64,000 bases of DNA. Origin: an uncultured Flavobacteriaceae bacterium. GTDB taxonomy: Bacteria > Bacteroidota > Bacteroidia > Flavobacteriales > Flavobacteriaceae. A program made the position numbers and the translations under genes. Shown piece by piece: positions 43,863-52,213 of the stretch. Under the pieces are notes generated by a model. That model did no database searches. It was not told the DNA's origin and saw only the letters and a program-made list of their open reading frames with translations. The stretch spans positions 1 to 64,000 of the forward strand of contig CANMSB010000013.1 of NCBI GenBank assembly GCA_947500445.1. The letters are read 5' to 3'. How positions within the stretch are numbered: position 1 is the first letter of the stretch; each line of letters begins with the position of its first letter.

Positions 43863-44138
43863 CTAAAAAATACCTGGAGAAAACATCCAATAAAAGCTCC
43901 ATAGTACCAAAAACAAACAAAAGGCATAGAACAGATAGTTGAACAGCCTATTGCGCCGTGCCTTGGCCCGAATACGGGCCTTTGCCCGCGCCACCTGTTC
44001 CGCCGTAAACGTTTTAAAATCCACTTCGGTAGTATCTCCGTTTTCCAATAACAATTCCTGTATATTTTTTCGTTTTCTTTTTTTGAGCAAGGCCCTATTG
44101 GCCTTAACACTCTTCATCGGTTGTCCTGCATAGCCCAT
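43863..44138 (-). CDS. small C-terminal-anchored membrane protein
   Basis: 91 residues from the ATG at 44138 (a further in-frame ATG at 44117 would give 84). The N-terminal two thirds is strongly basic (NRALLKKRKRKNIQEL; RAKARIRAKARRNR), followed by a single C-terminal hydrophobic helix (FYAFCLFLVLWSFYWMF). This tail-anchored, basic pattern recurs in flavobacterial small proteins. The basic part could bind nucleic acid or acidic lipid; function unknown. Confidence 0.65.
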   Translation of the reverse strand: MGYAGQPMKSVKANRALLKKRKRKNIQELLLENGDTTEVDFKTFTAEQVARAKARIRAKARRNRLFNYLFYAFCLFLVLWSFYWMFSPGIF

Positions 44139-44361
44139 AAATTCTAGTTTATTTATGGGTAGCAAATTTCCCCTATTTGTTACAATGGGGATGGGAACTG
44201 CTGCACGGGATCCAAGCCATAGCGTGTTTAAATCAGCGAATCATCGTTTTACGAAAAAAAGAAATATAGGGGAGCATTTCGAAGCGGTATCGATACCCGA
44301 TAACCGGTTGTTCCACCGACAAAGCCATCCTCATATTAAAGGGACGGCTGTAATTCAACTT

Positions 44362-44377
44362 ATACCATTTTAAAGTT
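44362..44377. repeat. partial copy of 26-nt palindrome family
   Basis: ATACCATTTTAAAGTT, the left half of the element end. Together with 45169-45190 in the opposite orientation it flanks the gene at 44407-45066. Confidence 0.5.
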
Positions 44378-44406
44378 AAAAAGACATCCCCTGCCTTGAA
44401 CTCCGA

Positions 44407-45066
44407 TTAATAGGGTTCCACGGCAATTTCTCCCAGAATGTGTTCGTTGGAAATCAGTTGTACCTCAATATAAGCGGTATCCACACAAATGCTCGTTTCC
44501 GAGGTTTCGTATCCGATGCGGGATGCCAATAGGCTTTGCGGATTGTCGAACAGTTTCGTGGGTACGGCAATGGAAAAATTCCCTTGTTCGTCCGTAACCA
44601 CCTTTATATCGGTGTCTTTTACTACAATATGGGCTCCGGACACGGGATGGTTCATTTCCAGCACCTTTCCTTTGATAAAGGTCGTTTCTTCGGCCACCTG
44701 CGGCGTCGCGATCATTCCAAGAAGTACGTCGGTCCGGGGTACTTCGACCCTAGGTTTTCTCTCAGGCTTTTCTTGCGCCATTACAGGATTGGCAAGGGCC
44801 AATACCGAAGTAAACCCCAGAAGGAACGCACTTCTTCTAAATTGGTTTCGGGACACCGAAGGCAGCGGAACGTTCAACTGTTCGGGGGTAAAACGCCCGC
44901 ACAATTTGGCTCCTTTGGCTATTTTTTGGGCCAGCTCCGTTTTGGAGCTAGCGGTAAAATCGACCACTTCTTTGGAACAGCTGCCGCAAAATGCCCCCTT
45001 TTCGGTGGCCGTCATCGTATTCCAGTCTTCGTGGCAGGGGGTCGGTATCGTAATCTTGTAACGCAT
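44407..45066 (-). CDS. single-span protein with cysteine N-terminal motif and carboxypeptidase-regulatory-like domain
   Basis: 219 residues. The cytosolic N-terminus has PCHEDWNTM and GAFCGSC (Cys11, His12, Cys27, Cys30), an arrangement that looks like a metal or redox centre and recurs in Bacteroidota proteins of this type. One transmembrane segment lies at about 78-96. A CarboxypepD-regulatory-like beta domain (about 129-219; IKGKVLEMNHPVSGAHIVVKD) follows on the outer side. The combination suggests a signal-passing or envelope assembly role, but none is demonstrated. It is flanked by ends of the 26-nt palindrome family. Confidence 0.75.
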   Translation of the reverse strand: MRYKITIPTPCHEDWNTMTATEKGAFCGSCSKEVVDFTASSKTELAQKIAKGAKLCGRFTPEQLNVPLPSVSRNQFRRSAFLLGFTSVLALANPVMAQEKPERKPRVEVPRTDVLLGMIATPQVAEETTFIKGKVLEMNHPVSGAHIVVKDTDIKVVTDEQGNFSIAVPTKLFDNPQSLLASRIGYETSETSICVDTAYIEVQLISNEHILGEIAVEPY

Positions 45067-45168
45067 GATATCTATTTTATACTGCTAAACTAACGCGGTC
45101 GGTACAACGGTAAAACCCAAAATGAGCCAAACGGCCGTTTGAGTGAGGAAAAGGGACCATTTAGTTGT

Positions 45169-45190
45169 GCTATTTCAAAGTTAAAATGCT
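45169..45190. repeat. partial copy of 26-nt palindrome family, right end
   Basis: GCTATTTCAAAGTTAAAATGCT. It and the preceding bases (ACCATTTAGTTGT) match the right end of the 185-bp element at 63540-63724, so a remnant of that element lies here. Confidence 0.55.
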
Positions 45191-45222
45191 AAAAAGGATA
45201 ACGGACATGGGAATGCCGCTTC

Positions 45223-46797
45223 CTATTTGCCTTCTTTGGTCGTTTTGGGAACACCAAAACCAACCTTCACCAGCTGTTTTTTACTCCCTCTTTTGGCATA
45301 GAACAACAACTGCCCGCGCTCTTTATCGATCAACGGCCTGGAAACCATGATGGGCAAGCGCACCTCCTTGTCATCTATGAGCTTTTGGTAATCCATTTCT
45401 CCCGAACCGTTGAGCCGAATGACGAACATGTTCGGATTTTTACTGTATCCCTGTTTGAATATAATTCGGTTTCTGCCCAGCTTTTGTGGGTGCTCCCCGG
45501 AGTTGATAAAAAAGTACATGGAATCGTCCTTACCAAAGGCCGTATAGGAGGCGTAGGCCTCATCGCCACGGGTCACTTCGGTTTTATTGATGTTACGGGC
45601 CCATTCCATGGTGCCGTCGGCGGCCAACTTGGCACAAACAATATCATTGTAATGGTAGTTTTCCACTTTTCGGGTACTGCTGTCGCCAATGTCGTTTCCG
45701 GTAGTTACAAAATACTCTTCGGCACTGAACAGTATCTCTTTTTTTTCGGTGATATGTACATCCTTAAAAATGAGGTTTTTTATTTCGGCGTTCACTTCTC
45801 GGCCAAACTTGTCCAACATAAACTGCTCGGAGAACGGATTATACTTTTTTGTTTGCAGCGCAAGGGTTTTGGCATCCAACTTAAAATACACCAGCCCGTT
45901 GTAACGCTTGTCCTTACGGTCGGCGTAAAAGCCTACCGCGGTAAGCTCCCCATCGCTCAATAGCGGTTTCAAGGCCTCGGGAAAACGCCCTCCCTCATTG
46001 AATTCCTGGGTTTGGTGCCCGCTATTGGTCACCCGTACCAATTCGTATTGAAAACGACGTTCCTTTGCATCGAATCGCCTTTTTTTGAAGTAGGCCTTTC
46101 CCATTAGATAAAGCGTTTTCAAATCCTTGGAAACCGCAATATTTTCAAAGGCATAGTTTTTTTCTACGATCTGATCTGAAAAATCGTAGACCATTTGTTG
46201 TTTTAAATCGGTACCGTAGAGATACATATGGTATTTCTCCGCTTTGCCTTCCCGATGGTGAACGGTAATGGCGAAGGCCGAACGGTCGTCGTTAAAGAAG
46301 GTGGCCGTTGAAAAACCGTTTCCAAAATTTCGATTGTATTTGTTTACCGCCAAGGGGTTCAACACCGTTTTGGAGGGCACTGAAAGTATGGTGCGCTCGG
46401 TAAAATTAAAATCGTGCAGCGGGCTTTGGTGCACTACATAGGCATAGGCCTCGGAGCGATCATCGTACTTGAGTTCCAAAAGGTATAGCTGCCCGTTGCG
46501 CACAAAACCATCTACCATATGCTTTCCGGCATACTTGTAATTGTAGTCGGTTTCGAGGTTCATATCGGCATTGTATACCGCTATAAAATGCCCCTTGGGC
46601 CGTAGCGGCATTCCTCCATAATAGGTACGGACCATTACGGTTTTTTCGTCGGAACCATTGATAGATAGTACGGTGGAGAACTTATACCGGTCGGAATAAT
46701 TCTCGCCCAGGTCGTAATGGATGGGCATTTCTTGGGCGTTGCCGCACAGGGCGACCAACCAAAAGAGCAACAGGGCATAGCGCTTTTGAAATCTCAT
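45223..46797 (-). CDS. exported protein of unknown function, probable beta-propeller
   Basis: 524 residues beginning with a signal peptide (ALLLFWLVALCGNAQ). The rest is beta-rich with recurrent patterns of strand pairs about 45-60 residues apart, suggesting a propeller, but no repeat motif is clear enough to name. No lipobox or anchor. It starts 20 bp after the crotonase stop and is therefore the last gene of the ArsR-regulated operon. The link between an exported propeller and crotonase/SRPBCC genes is unexplained. Confidence 0.72.
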   Translation of the reverse strand: MRFQKRYALLLFWLVALCGNAQEMPIHYDLGENYSDRYKFSTVLSINGSDEKTVMVRTYYGGMPLRPKGHFIAVYNADMNLETDYNYKYAGKHMVDGFVRNGQLYLLELKYDDRSEAYAYVVHQSPLHDFNFTERTILSVPSKTVLNPLAVNKYNRNFGNGFSTATFFNDDRSAFAITVHHREGKAEKYHMYLYGTDLKQQMVYDFSDQIVEKNYAFENIAVSKDLKTLYLMGKAYFKKRRFDAKERRFQYELVRVTNSGHQTQEFNEGGRFPEALKPLLSDGELTAVGFYADRKDKRYNGLVYFKLDAKTLALQTKKYNPFSEQFMLDKFGREVNAEIKNLIFKDVHITEKKEILFSAEEYFVTTGNDIGDSSTRKVENYHYNDIVCAKLAADGTMEWARNINKTEVTRGDEAYASYTAFGKDDSMYFFINSGEHPQKLGRNRIIFKQGYSKNPNMFVIRLNGSGEMDYQKLIDDKEVRLPIMVSRPLIDKERGQLLFYAKRGSKKQLVKVGFGVPKTTKEGK

Positions 46798-46817
46798 AAG
46801 TAGGTTTTTGGGATACG

Positions 46818-47603
46818 CTAATTGCCGGGGAAATCCGCTTTGCGTTTTTCCAGAAAAGCAGTAGTGCCCTCCTTAAAATCCGCAGTGCCAAAACAGGCAC
46901 CAAAGGCTTCGATCTCGGCCTCGTATCCGTTACTAGTACTCTTAAAACCGGCATTTACCGCTTTTATTGCCTGAGCAATGGCAACGGTGGAATTATTCGC
47001 TATTTTGGCCGCTATTTTTTTACAGTGGGCCAAAAGGTCCGCTTGCGGCACTACATGGTTTACCAAACCGTAATCCAAGGCCCGGTCGGCCTCGATCATT
47101 CCGGCCGTCATGATCAGTTCCATAGCGCGGCCCTTACCCATCAACTGTGGCAATCGTTGGGTACCCCCATAACCCGGTATTACCCCCAACGAGACCTCGG
47201 GAAGCCCCATACGGGCATTTTGGGAGGCCACCCTAAAATGGCAGGCCATCGCCAGTTCCAGTCCGCCGCCGAGCGCGAACCCATTGATCGCCGCGATTAC
47301 CGGGGTAGCCAGGTTTTCCACATAATCGAACAATTGTGCCTGTCCCTTGGCGGCCAATTCACTCCCCTGCTCCGTCGAAAAATTGGCGAACTCCGAAATA
47401 TCGGCCCCCGCTACAAAGGCCTTGTCCCCACTTCCGGTAAGAATGATCGTTTTCACCCGGGCATCGGCATTTAGCTGTTTGAAGGCTTCGTGCAGTTCTT
47501 GAATGGTTTCCCGATTGAGCGCATTGAGTTTGCTCGGCCGGTTAATGGTTATAACGGAGGTATGCCCTTCTTGGGCCATCAGTAAGGTGTTGAATTGCAT
47601 CAT
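46818..47603 (-). CDS. enoyl-CoA hydratase/isomerase (crotonase) family protein
   Basis: 261 residues. The crotonase oxyanion-hole segments are AGADISEF (about 66-73) and GFALGGGLELAMACHFRVAS (about 107-126). LPEVSLGVIPGYGGTQRL (about 134-151) contains the catalytic glutamate of hydratases, so a hydratase rather than a pure isomerase is probable. Substrate unknown; this type often serves in fatty acid or phenylacetate degradation. It is the fourth gene of a leftward operon after DUF4287, AHSA1-type and ArsR genes. Confidence 0.92.
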   Translation of the reverse strand: MMQFNTLLMAQEGHTSVITINRPSKLNALNRETIQELHEAFKQLNADARVKTIILTGSGDKAFVAGADISEFANFSTEQGSELAAKGQAQLFDYVENLATPVIAAINGFALGGGLELAMACHFRVASQNARMGLPEVSLGVIPGYGGTQRLPQLMGKGRAMELIMTAGMIEADRALDYGLVNHVVPQADLLAHCKKIAAKIANNSTVAIAQAIKAVNAGFKSTSNGYEAEIEAFGACFGTADFKEGTTAFLEKRKADFPGN

Positions 47604-47621
47604 TGCTGTTTTGGAAACCGC

Positions 47622-47918
47622 TTATTGCTCCAAAAATTCGCCCAAACGGTCTAAGTTATCGTTCCAAAAATACTCATACTTTTTCAACCAAAATTGTACT
47701 TCTTTCAGGGCCTTGAGCTGTAGGTATAAAAAACGGTCCCTTCCCTGCTGATCCACACCCACCAAACCACTGTCGAGCAATACCTTTATGTGTTTGGATA
47801 CCGCAGGGCGGCTCATATCAAAATTTTCCGCTATGGCATTGATGTTTACCGGTTCACGCGCCACCAAATCGATAATACTCCTCCTTGTAGGGTCGGCAAT
47901 CGCTTTAAATACATCCAT
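47622..47918 (-). CDS. ArsR family transcriptional regulator
   Basis: 98 residues from the ATG at 47918. This start forms TAATG with the stop of the preceding SRPBCC gene, so coupling decides it over the longer frame to 47969. A single winged helix-turn-helix is visible: FKAIADPTRRSIIDLV at the start, the recognition part ENFDMSRPAVSKHIKVLLDSGLV (about 30-52), then GRDRFLYLQL. No cysteine metal-binding motif is present, so it is not a metal sensor. ArsR-AHSA1 pairs are a known arrangement in which the SRPBCC protein may bind the inducer. Two inverted repeats on the operon promoter are its probable binding sites. Confidence 0.93.
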   Translation of the reverse strand: MDVFKAIADPTRRSIIDLVAREPVNINAIAENFDMSRPAVSKHIKVLLDSGLVGVDQQGRDRFLYLQLKALKEVQFWLKKYEYFWNDNLDRLGEFLEQ

Positions 47919-48331
47919 TATGATCGTAAATAAGTTACCAGGTTCTTTGTTAAAATCTTCTTTCGCCATCCGTTCGCCAAAATTTGGCGGACAAATACCC
48001 GCTCAAAAATGCCGCTAAACCCGGAATGTTTAAAATAAAGATCCACCGTGTCGCCCTTATCCTTCAGTTCAAAGCTGACCATGGTATCCAACTTACCATT
48101 GCACCAGCTGAACACCAATCTTTCCTTGGGTAATACCTCAAGCACCTCACAATGCACAATACCGTCGAAACCCCTTTGGGGTTCGGTCCTGAACTGAAAT
48201 TTGTGCCCGATTACAGGTGCAATATCGCAGGGCATCAGCCATTGGCTCATGGCCTCGGGATCGGTGAGTGCCCGCCATAGCCGATCCACGGTACAGGCAT
48301 AGGTGCGTTTTAATGTAATGTGATCTTTCAT
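47918..48331 (-). CDS. SRPBCC/AHSA1 family protein
   Basis: 137 residues. ITLKRTYACTVDRLWRALTDPEAMSQWLMP is the AHSA1 (Aha1 C-terminal-like) entry helix pattern, and CEVLEVLPKERLVFSW the central strand. This is a small-molecule-binding fold with no catalytic residues evident. It is coupled by one-base overlaps to both neighbours: TGATG with the DUF4287 gene and TAATG with the ArsR gene. It probably works with the regulator. Confidence 0.9.
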   Translation of the reverse strand: MKDHITLKRTYACTVDRLWRALTDPEAMSQWLMPCDIAPVIGHKFQFRTEPQRGFDGIVHCEVLEVLPKERLVFSWCNGKLDTMVSFELKDKGDTVDLYFKHSGFSGIFERVFVRQILANGWRKKILTKNLVTYLRS

Positions 48332-48882
48332 CAGTTTAGGAGATATGATTTTTTAATGGTCGCCATTAGGGCATCGTTCACATCGGAAGTGGACCGAAGT
48401 ACCGTTTCAAAATTCATTCGTTCGGACCCTTTAAAGCTTGTTGCGGCGGTAAAACCCGGTGCCGGGGTAGTTAAATTGATGGCAACGATCACCGCCTCCC
48501 CTTTTCCTTTGGTAATAGCAAACCGATTGTTGCGGTAAAAGGGAATATAGGTTTTGCAGGGCCGCACCACTACGTCCTTCCCCAATTTGCCAAGTGCGGT
48601 TTTTAAGGTTTCATAGATGTTCCTTGCGTTTTCGGATGTAAAAAGGTCCTTTTCAAAGTTCGATGCCCCCGAATAAGGGTCCTTGTCGGAAAACACCTCA
48701 TACACTTTTTGGGCCTGAAAATGACCTAGTTGGTGCTCGACCTTTAAAAACCCTATGATTTCCTTTTTTGCTTCCAAACCACTTTTAGCCACGATTGTCG
48801 TCCAAGCGGAGATATCCTTGCCAGTTTTACTTTCTAAATTTTGGAGGATGGCCTCCCCCATTTGTTTTGGTCCTAATGCCAT
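48331..48882 (-). CDS. DUF4287/DUF5655 domain protein
   Basis: 183 residues. The N-terminal half (LESKTGKDISAWTTIVAKSG; GFLKVEHQLGHFQAQ) matches the DUF4287 pattern. The C-terminal half (about 75-183), beginning FTSENARNIYETLKTAL, matches DUF5655. Function of both is unknown. It is the first gene of the ArsR operon, directly behind a promoter with two operators, and overlaps the AHSA1-type gene by one base. Confidence 0.85.
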   Translation of the reverse strand: MALGPKQMGEAILQNLESKTGKDISAWTTIVAKSGLEAKKEIIGFLKVEHQLGHFQAQKVYEVFSDKDPYSGASNFEKDLFTSENARNIYETLKTALGKLGKDVVVRPCKTYIPFYRNNRFAITKGKGEAVIVAINLTTPAPGFTAATSFKGSERMNFETVLRSTSDVNDALMATIKKSYLLN

Positions 48883-48897
48883 GTCGATTGTTTTTAT

Positions 48898-48943
48898 GTA
48901 ACTTTTAGGTTACAAATATATGTGTAACTTTTTAGTTACGCAA
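48898..48943 (-). promoter_or_regulatory. promoter with two ArsR-type operators
   Basis: On the minus strand, TTG (48941-48943), a 20-bp spacer, then TATATTTG (48913-48920) fits the Bacteroidota consensus. Two 16-bp dyads of the form GTAAC-N6-GTTAC flank the -7 element: 48924-48939 inside the spacer (arms GTAACT/AGTTAC) and 48898-48913 just beyond it. Their centres are 26 bp apart. The ATG at 48882 follows. The ArsR repressor encoded third in the operon is the obvious ligand, giving autoregulation. Confidence 0.75.
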
Positions 48944-49126
48944 ATTTGTAGGCAATAAATTGCTCAAAGGTCCTTACCGAAACCGTGTTCAGGTCGGTAA
49001 ACCGAGCGCTGTTATAGCGTGAATTGCTGGGAAAGATGGGTTTTCGGAAAGGTTTAAACGAATTATGAGGTATCCTAATAAGATGACAAGCGGAAGCAAG
49101 CCATTGCAACGGCAGCGGCACTTACA

Positions 49127-50644
49127 TTAAGCAATTTTGGGCAACTGACCGCTTTCCGTGGTCTCCCTTGGAAAAAGAACGGTAAACACCGTTCCCTTGC
49201 CTTCTTTTGAGGTAAAATCGATTTGACCGTTATAGGTTTCCACAATGTTCTTTACCATTCCCAGCCCTAGTCCCATACCGCTGGATTTGGTTGTAAACTT
49301 AGGCTCAAAGATCTTTTCTTTATGCGTATCCGCAATGCCTATTCCATTATCGGCCACCGAAATTTTTACGTATGCCCCTTCGGATGCCACCGATACCAAA
49401 ATACGCGGCGAGGGAACTTCGGGAACGGCCTGAATGGCATTTTTCACCAAATTGGTCAACACCCGGATGAGTTGTGTTCGGTCCAGTTTGGCAATGATCT
49501 CTTCCTCCTCGCTGATAAAATGAATATAGTCCTCATTAAAAATGTCCAGGGCCAAGCGCACTATTTTTACCACGTTCAGGGTCTCGTTCTGTTGTGCGGG
49601 CATTTTTGCAAAGTTGGAAAAAGCGGAAGCAATATTACTCATGGTATCGATCTGCTGTATCAAGGTATCCGAAAACTCGGCCATTTTTTTATCGATATCG
49701 GGATCATCGGAGTCGAACCTTCGCTCAAAACTCTGCACGCTCAACCGCATGGGCGTAAGCGGGTTTTTAATTTCGTGCGCCACCTGCTTTGCCATCTCCC
49801 GCCAAGCCTGCTCCCTTTCGCTCCGGGCCAGCTTTGCGGCACTTTGCTGCAACTCGTCGATCATGTTATTGTACGACTTTACGAGCTTTCCGATTTCCTC
49901 TCCCGGTTCTGAAATAAATATTTTTTCGTTTCTCCCGGTCAGATCTGTTTTGTCCAGCATATCCGAAATGGTGTGCAACGATCGGGTAATGTACTTTGAA
50001 ATAAAGTAGGCCAGTGCGATCGCCAGCAACAGCATCAAAAAATACACTCCTCCCAAGCGCATCAAAAACTCCCGAAGCTCCCTATCGTTAAAGGTATTGT
50101 CCTCGAAATAGGGCAAATTCAAAATTCCTATCGGCTTAAATTTGGCATCGGTAATATAGGTGTAGGAGGCCTGATAGCGATCCCCGGCCGCCGAATTTTC
50201 TTCCACATAACGGTTGCGGGCACTTTGCGCCAAATTATTGAGGATTTCGGCATCCAAACAGTTGGAAATGGAATCGCTCTCGAATTTTGGTCGCGAACTT
50301 TTGATCAACTCCCCGTCCAAATCGTATATATTGAAGTTTACGTTTTGTACATCGGCAATTTCATAGATCTCATCCTTAAAAATATATTCCAGGTTTTCGG
50401 TGGTTGGGGGATAGGTCGTTTTTTTTAAGGTGTAGTTGATGCTCTGCTTTATTTGATCTTCCTTTCGCTCCAGACGGTTATCGTGGTAGTCTCGGTTTTG
50501 TTCGTGGTATTGGTATACGGTAATCCCAGCAATCAATACCGAAGCGATCAACACCAGCAGGATCATGGAGATAAAGATCCGCGACCGTAAAGAGAACTTT
50601 GTAAACAAATTGAACCAATTTAACTTAGTATGCCATGAACTCAT
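49127..50644 (-). CDS. NtrY-like sensor histidine kinase
   Basis: 505 residues. Two transmembrane segments (about 22-44 and 196-216) enclose a periplasmic sensor domain. A HAMP domain (about 217-270) follows, then the dimerisation and phosphorylation helix AHEIKNPLTPMRLS carrying the phospho-accepting His, and the ATPase domain. NLVKNAIQAVPE is the N box, DNGIGI the G1 box and GMGLGLGMV the G2 box. No response regulator is next to it, so its partner is elsewhere. The start codon lies inside one arm of a 19-bp inverted repeat (50637-50655), so the leader could be structured. Confidence 0.93.
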   Translation of the reverse strand: MSSWHTKLNWFNLFTKFSLRSRIFISMILLVLIASVLIAGITVYQYHEQNRDYHDNRLERKEDQIKQSINYTLKKTTYPPTTENLEYIFKDEIYEIADVQNVNFNIYDLDGELIKSSRPKFESDSISNCLDAEILNNLAQSARNRYVEENSAAGDRYQASYTYITDAKFKPIGILNLPYFEDNTFNDRELREFLMRLGGVYFLMLLLAIALAYFISKYITRSLHTISDMLDKTDLTGRNEKIFISEPGEEIGKLVKSYNNMIDELQQSAAKLARSEREQAWREMAKQVAHEIKNPLTPMRLSVQSFERRFDSDDPDIDKKMAEFSDTLIQQIDTMSNIASAFSNFAKMPAQQNETLNVVKIVRLALDIFNEDYIHFISEEEEIIAKLDRTQLIRVLTNLVKNAIQAVPEVPSPRILVSVASEGAYVKISVADNGIGIADTHKEKIFEPKFTTKSSGMGLGLGMVKNIVETYNGQIDFTSKEGKGTVFTVLFPRETTESGQLPKIA

Positions 50645-50796
50645 TTAGACTTTTTGGATTGAAGCGAAAATTAGTGATTTAAAGGCCTGTTGAAGACTTT
50701 TTTGAGTTTCATAGCAGGGCTACGAGAGGAAAAAAAGGCAAAAACAGGGCTGTAAAGGACAATTTTTTAGCCAATTAAAAAAGTCTAAATGAGTTC
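50637..50796. repeat. 160-bp inverted-repeat element at start of histidine kinase gene
   Basis: GAACTCATTTAGACTTTTT (50637-50655) is exactly inverted at 50778-50796, with 122 bp between. The interior has further partial matches to the arms (GAAGACTTTTTTGAGTTT near 50692). It resembles a MITE or a long hairpin. It includes the ATG of the kinase gene (50642-50644), so its insertion or structure would affect that gene's expression. Confidence 0.7.
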
Positions 50797-51081
50797 CATA
50801 TCTGGTATTAAAGATACTAATACCATTTGAACTCCAAACCGCCCATCATCCTTAGGCTCCGTTCGAGCGTGCCCCCTCCGGGGAACAAGTGCCTTATACC
50901 ATTTCTGGTATTACCCCAGCGATACGCGCAAGTGGTTCCCTAGGACCGAGCCACCAACACCAATCAAAAACCAGGCCATCCGCCCGAAAAATGCTTCCGC
51001 TCCCACAAATTATCGAAGGGATGTTTCCTGCCGGTTCGATTTTCAATGTATCTTTGAGGGGTTTTCGCTAAAACGGTATAC
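50797..51081. other. intergenic region before HupE-like gene
   Basis: No gene is seen between the kinase and 51082. Two members of the palindrome family lie here: ATACCATTTGAAC (50820-50832) and the compact dyad ATACCA-TTTC-TGGTAT (50896-50911). Confidence 0.55.
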
Positions 51082-51666
51082 ATGCAGGATTTTTTCTTCT
51101 ATCTGACCCTTGGGCTACAACACGTTCTCGATTTCAACGCCTATGACCATATTTTATTTTTATCGGCCCTAGCGGTACCCTTTACCTTCAAACATTGGAA
51201 ACCCGTTTTGGTATTGGCCACACTTTTTACCATTGCCCACTGTTCGTCCCTGGCCTTATCGGTTTACGATGTACTAGTGATGGACGTGGCCTGGATCGAA
51301 TTTTTAATTCCGGTGACCATCGCGCTTACCGCCCTCTTTAACCTGTCGTACGCCAAAGCCGATAAAAGTCAAAAAAGCCTGGTGCTGCATGGTATTGCTA
51401 CCGTATTTTTTGGATTGATCCACGGTTTCGGCTTTAGCAACTATTTTAAAATGCTGATGGCCGAAGAAACCGACAAATTATCGCCTTTGTTCGGTTTTGC
51501 ATCAGGTATTGAAGTTTCGCAGGTGTTGATCGTACTAACGGTTTTGCTCTTCTCATGGGCCGTTCAATCGATCGGAAAGGTCAGACATCCGATTTTTACG
51601 GTGGTGGCCTCCATTTTCATTATCTTTTTGACCACTCCGATGATGATCTCGACCTTTCCCGGGTAG
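51082..51666 (+). CDS. HupE/UreJ-like membrane protein
   Basis: 194 residues with about six transmembrane helices. LGLQHVLDFNAYDHILFL near the N-terminus is the HupE/UreJ signature with its conserved His and Asp. LFTIAHCSSLALS and FFGLIHGFGFSN carry the further conserved histidines. HupE/UreJ proteins are linked to nickel or other metal uptake for hydrogenase and urease; no such enzymes are in the window. Stand-alone flavobacterial members are of unknown substrate, with metal transport a family-based guess. Confidence 0.85.
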   Translation: MQDFFFYLTLGLQHVLDFNAYDHILFLSALAVPFTFKHWKPVLVLATLFTIAHCSSLALSVYDVLVMDVAWIEFLIPVTIALTALFNLSYAKADKSQKSLVLHGIATVFFGLIHGFGFSNYFKMLMAEETDKLSPLFGFASGIEVSQVLIVLTVLLFSWAVQSIGKVRHPIFTVVASIFIIFLTTPMMISTFPG

Positions 51667-51763
51667 CATTTCACGCAATATTAACCCATTTTCGTTGTAG
51701 GAATTTGGTAAAGCGGGTATATTAGTGGTTCTTCGGGAAATCAAAAGTTCCAAGGGATCGCAT

Positions 51764-52210
51764 ATGAACGAGAGCAAGCAAACAAAATACGACAAGGCCT
51801 ATTTGCGGATGGCACAGGAATGGGGAAAATTGTCGTACTGCAAGCGAAAACAAGTGGGTGCCATCATTGTAAAGGACCGTATGATCATCTCCGACGGGTA
51901 CAACGGTACGCCGACCGGATTTGAAAACTACTGTGAGGACGATGAGGGCTACACCAAATGGTACGTATTGCATGCAGAGGCCAATGCGATCAGCAAAGTA
52001 GCGGCCTCCACGCAATCCTGCGAAGGGGCAACCCTATACATTACGTTATCGCCCTGCAAGGAATGTAGCAAGTTGATCCACCAATGTGGCATAAAACGTG
52101 TAGTATATAAAACGGCGTACAAAGATACTTCCGGATTGGCCTTTTTGGAAAAAGCCGGCGTATCGCTCGTGGCCATGCCCGATATCGAAAGTCTGGCCCC
52201 AAAGCGTTAA
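51764..52210 (+). CDS. dCMP deaminase family protein
   Basis: 148 residues from the ATG at 51764; a GTG start at 51725 would add 13 residues not seen in the family. The zinc site is complete: HAEANAI (His70 and catalytic Glu72) and PCKEC (Cys98, Cys101). It converts dCMP to dUMP, the thymidylate precursor, and CKRKQVGAIIVKD and YNGTPTG are typical of this group. It is followed after 3 bp by the S41 protease gene, an apparent two-gene unit. Confidence 0.93.
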   Translation: MNESKQTKYDKAYLRMAQEWGKLSYCKRKQVGAIIVKDRMIISDGYNGTPTGFENYCEDDEGYTKWYVLHAEANAISKVAASTQSCEGATLYITLSPCKECSKLIHQCGIKRVVYKTAYKDTSGLAFLEKAGVSLVAMPDIESLAPKR

Positions 52211-52213
52211 CAT

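Noticed and set aside
43787-44110. 107-residue frame overlapping the small tail-anchored protein gene
   Set aside because: It is antiparallel in frame choice to a better-supported frame on the same strand and has no recognisable features.
48441-48935. Metal-sensing role for the ArsR protein
   Set aside because: The protein lacks the CxC-type metal-binding cysteines of ArsR/SmtB metal sensors, and no metal export gene is in the operon.
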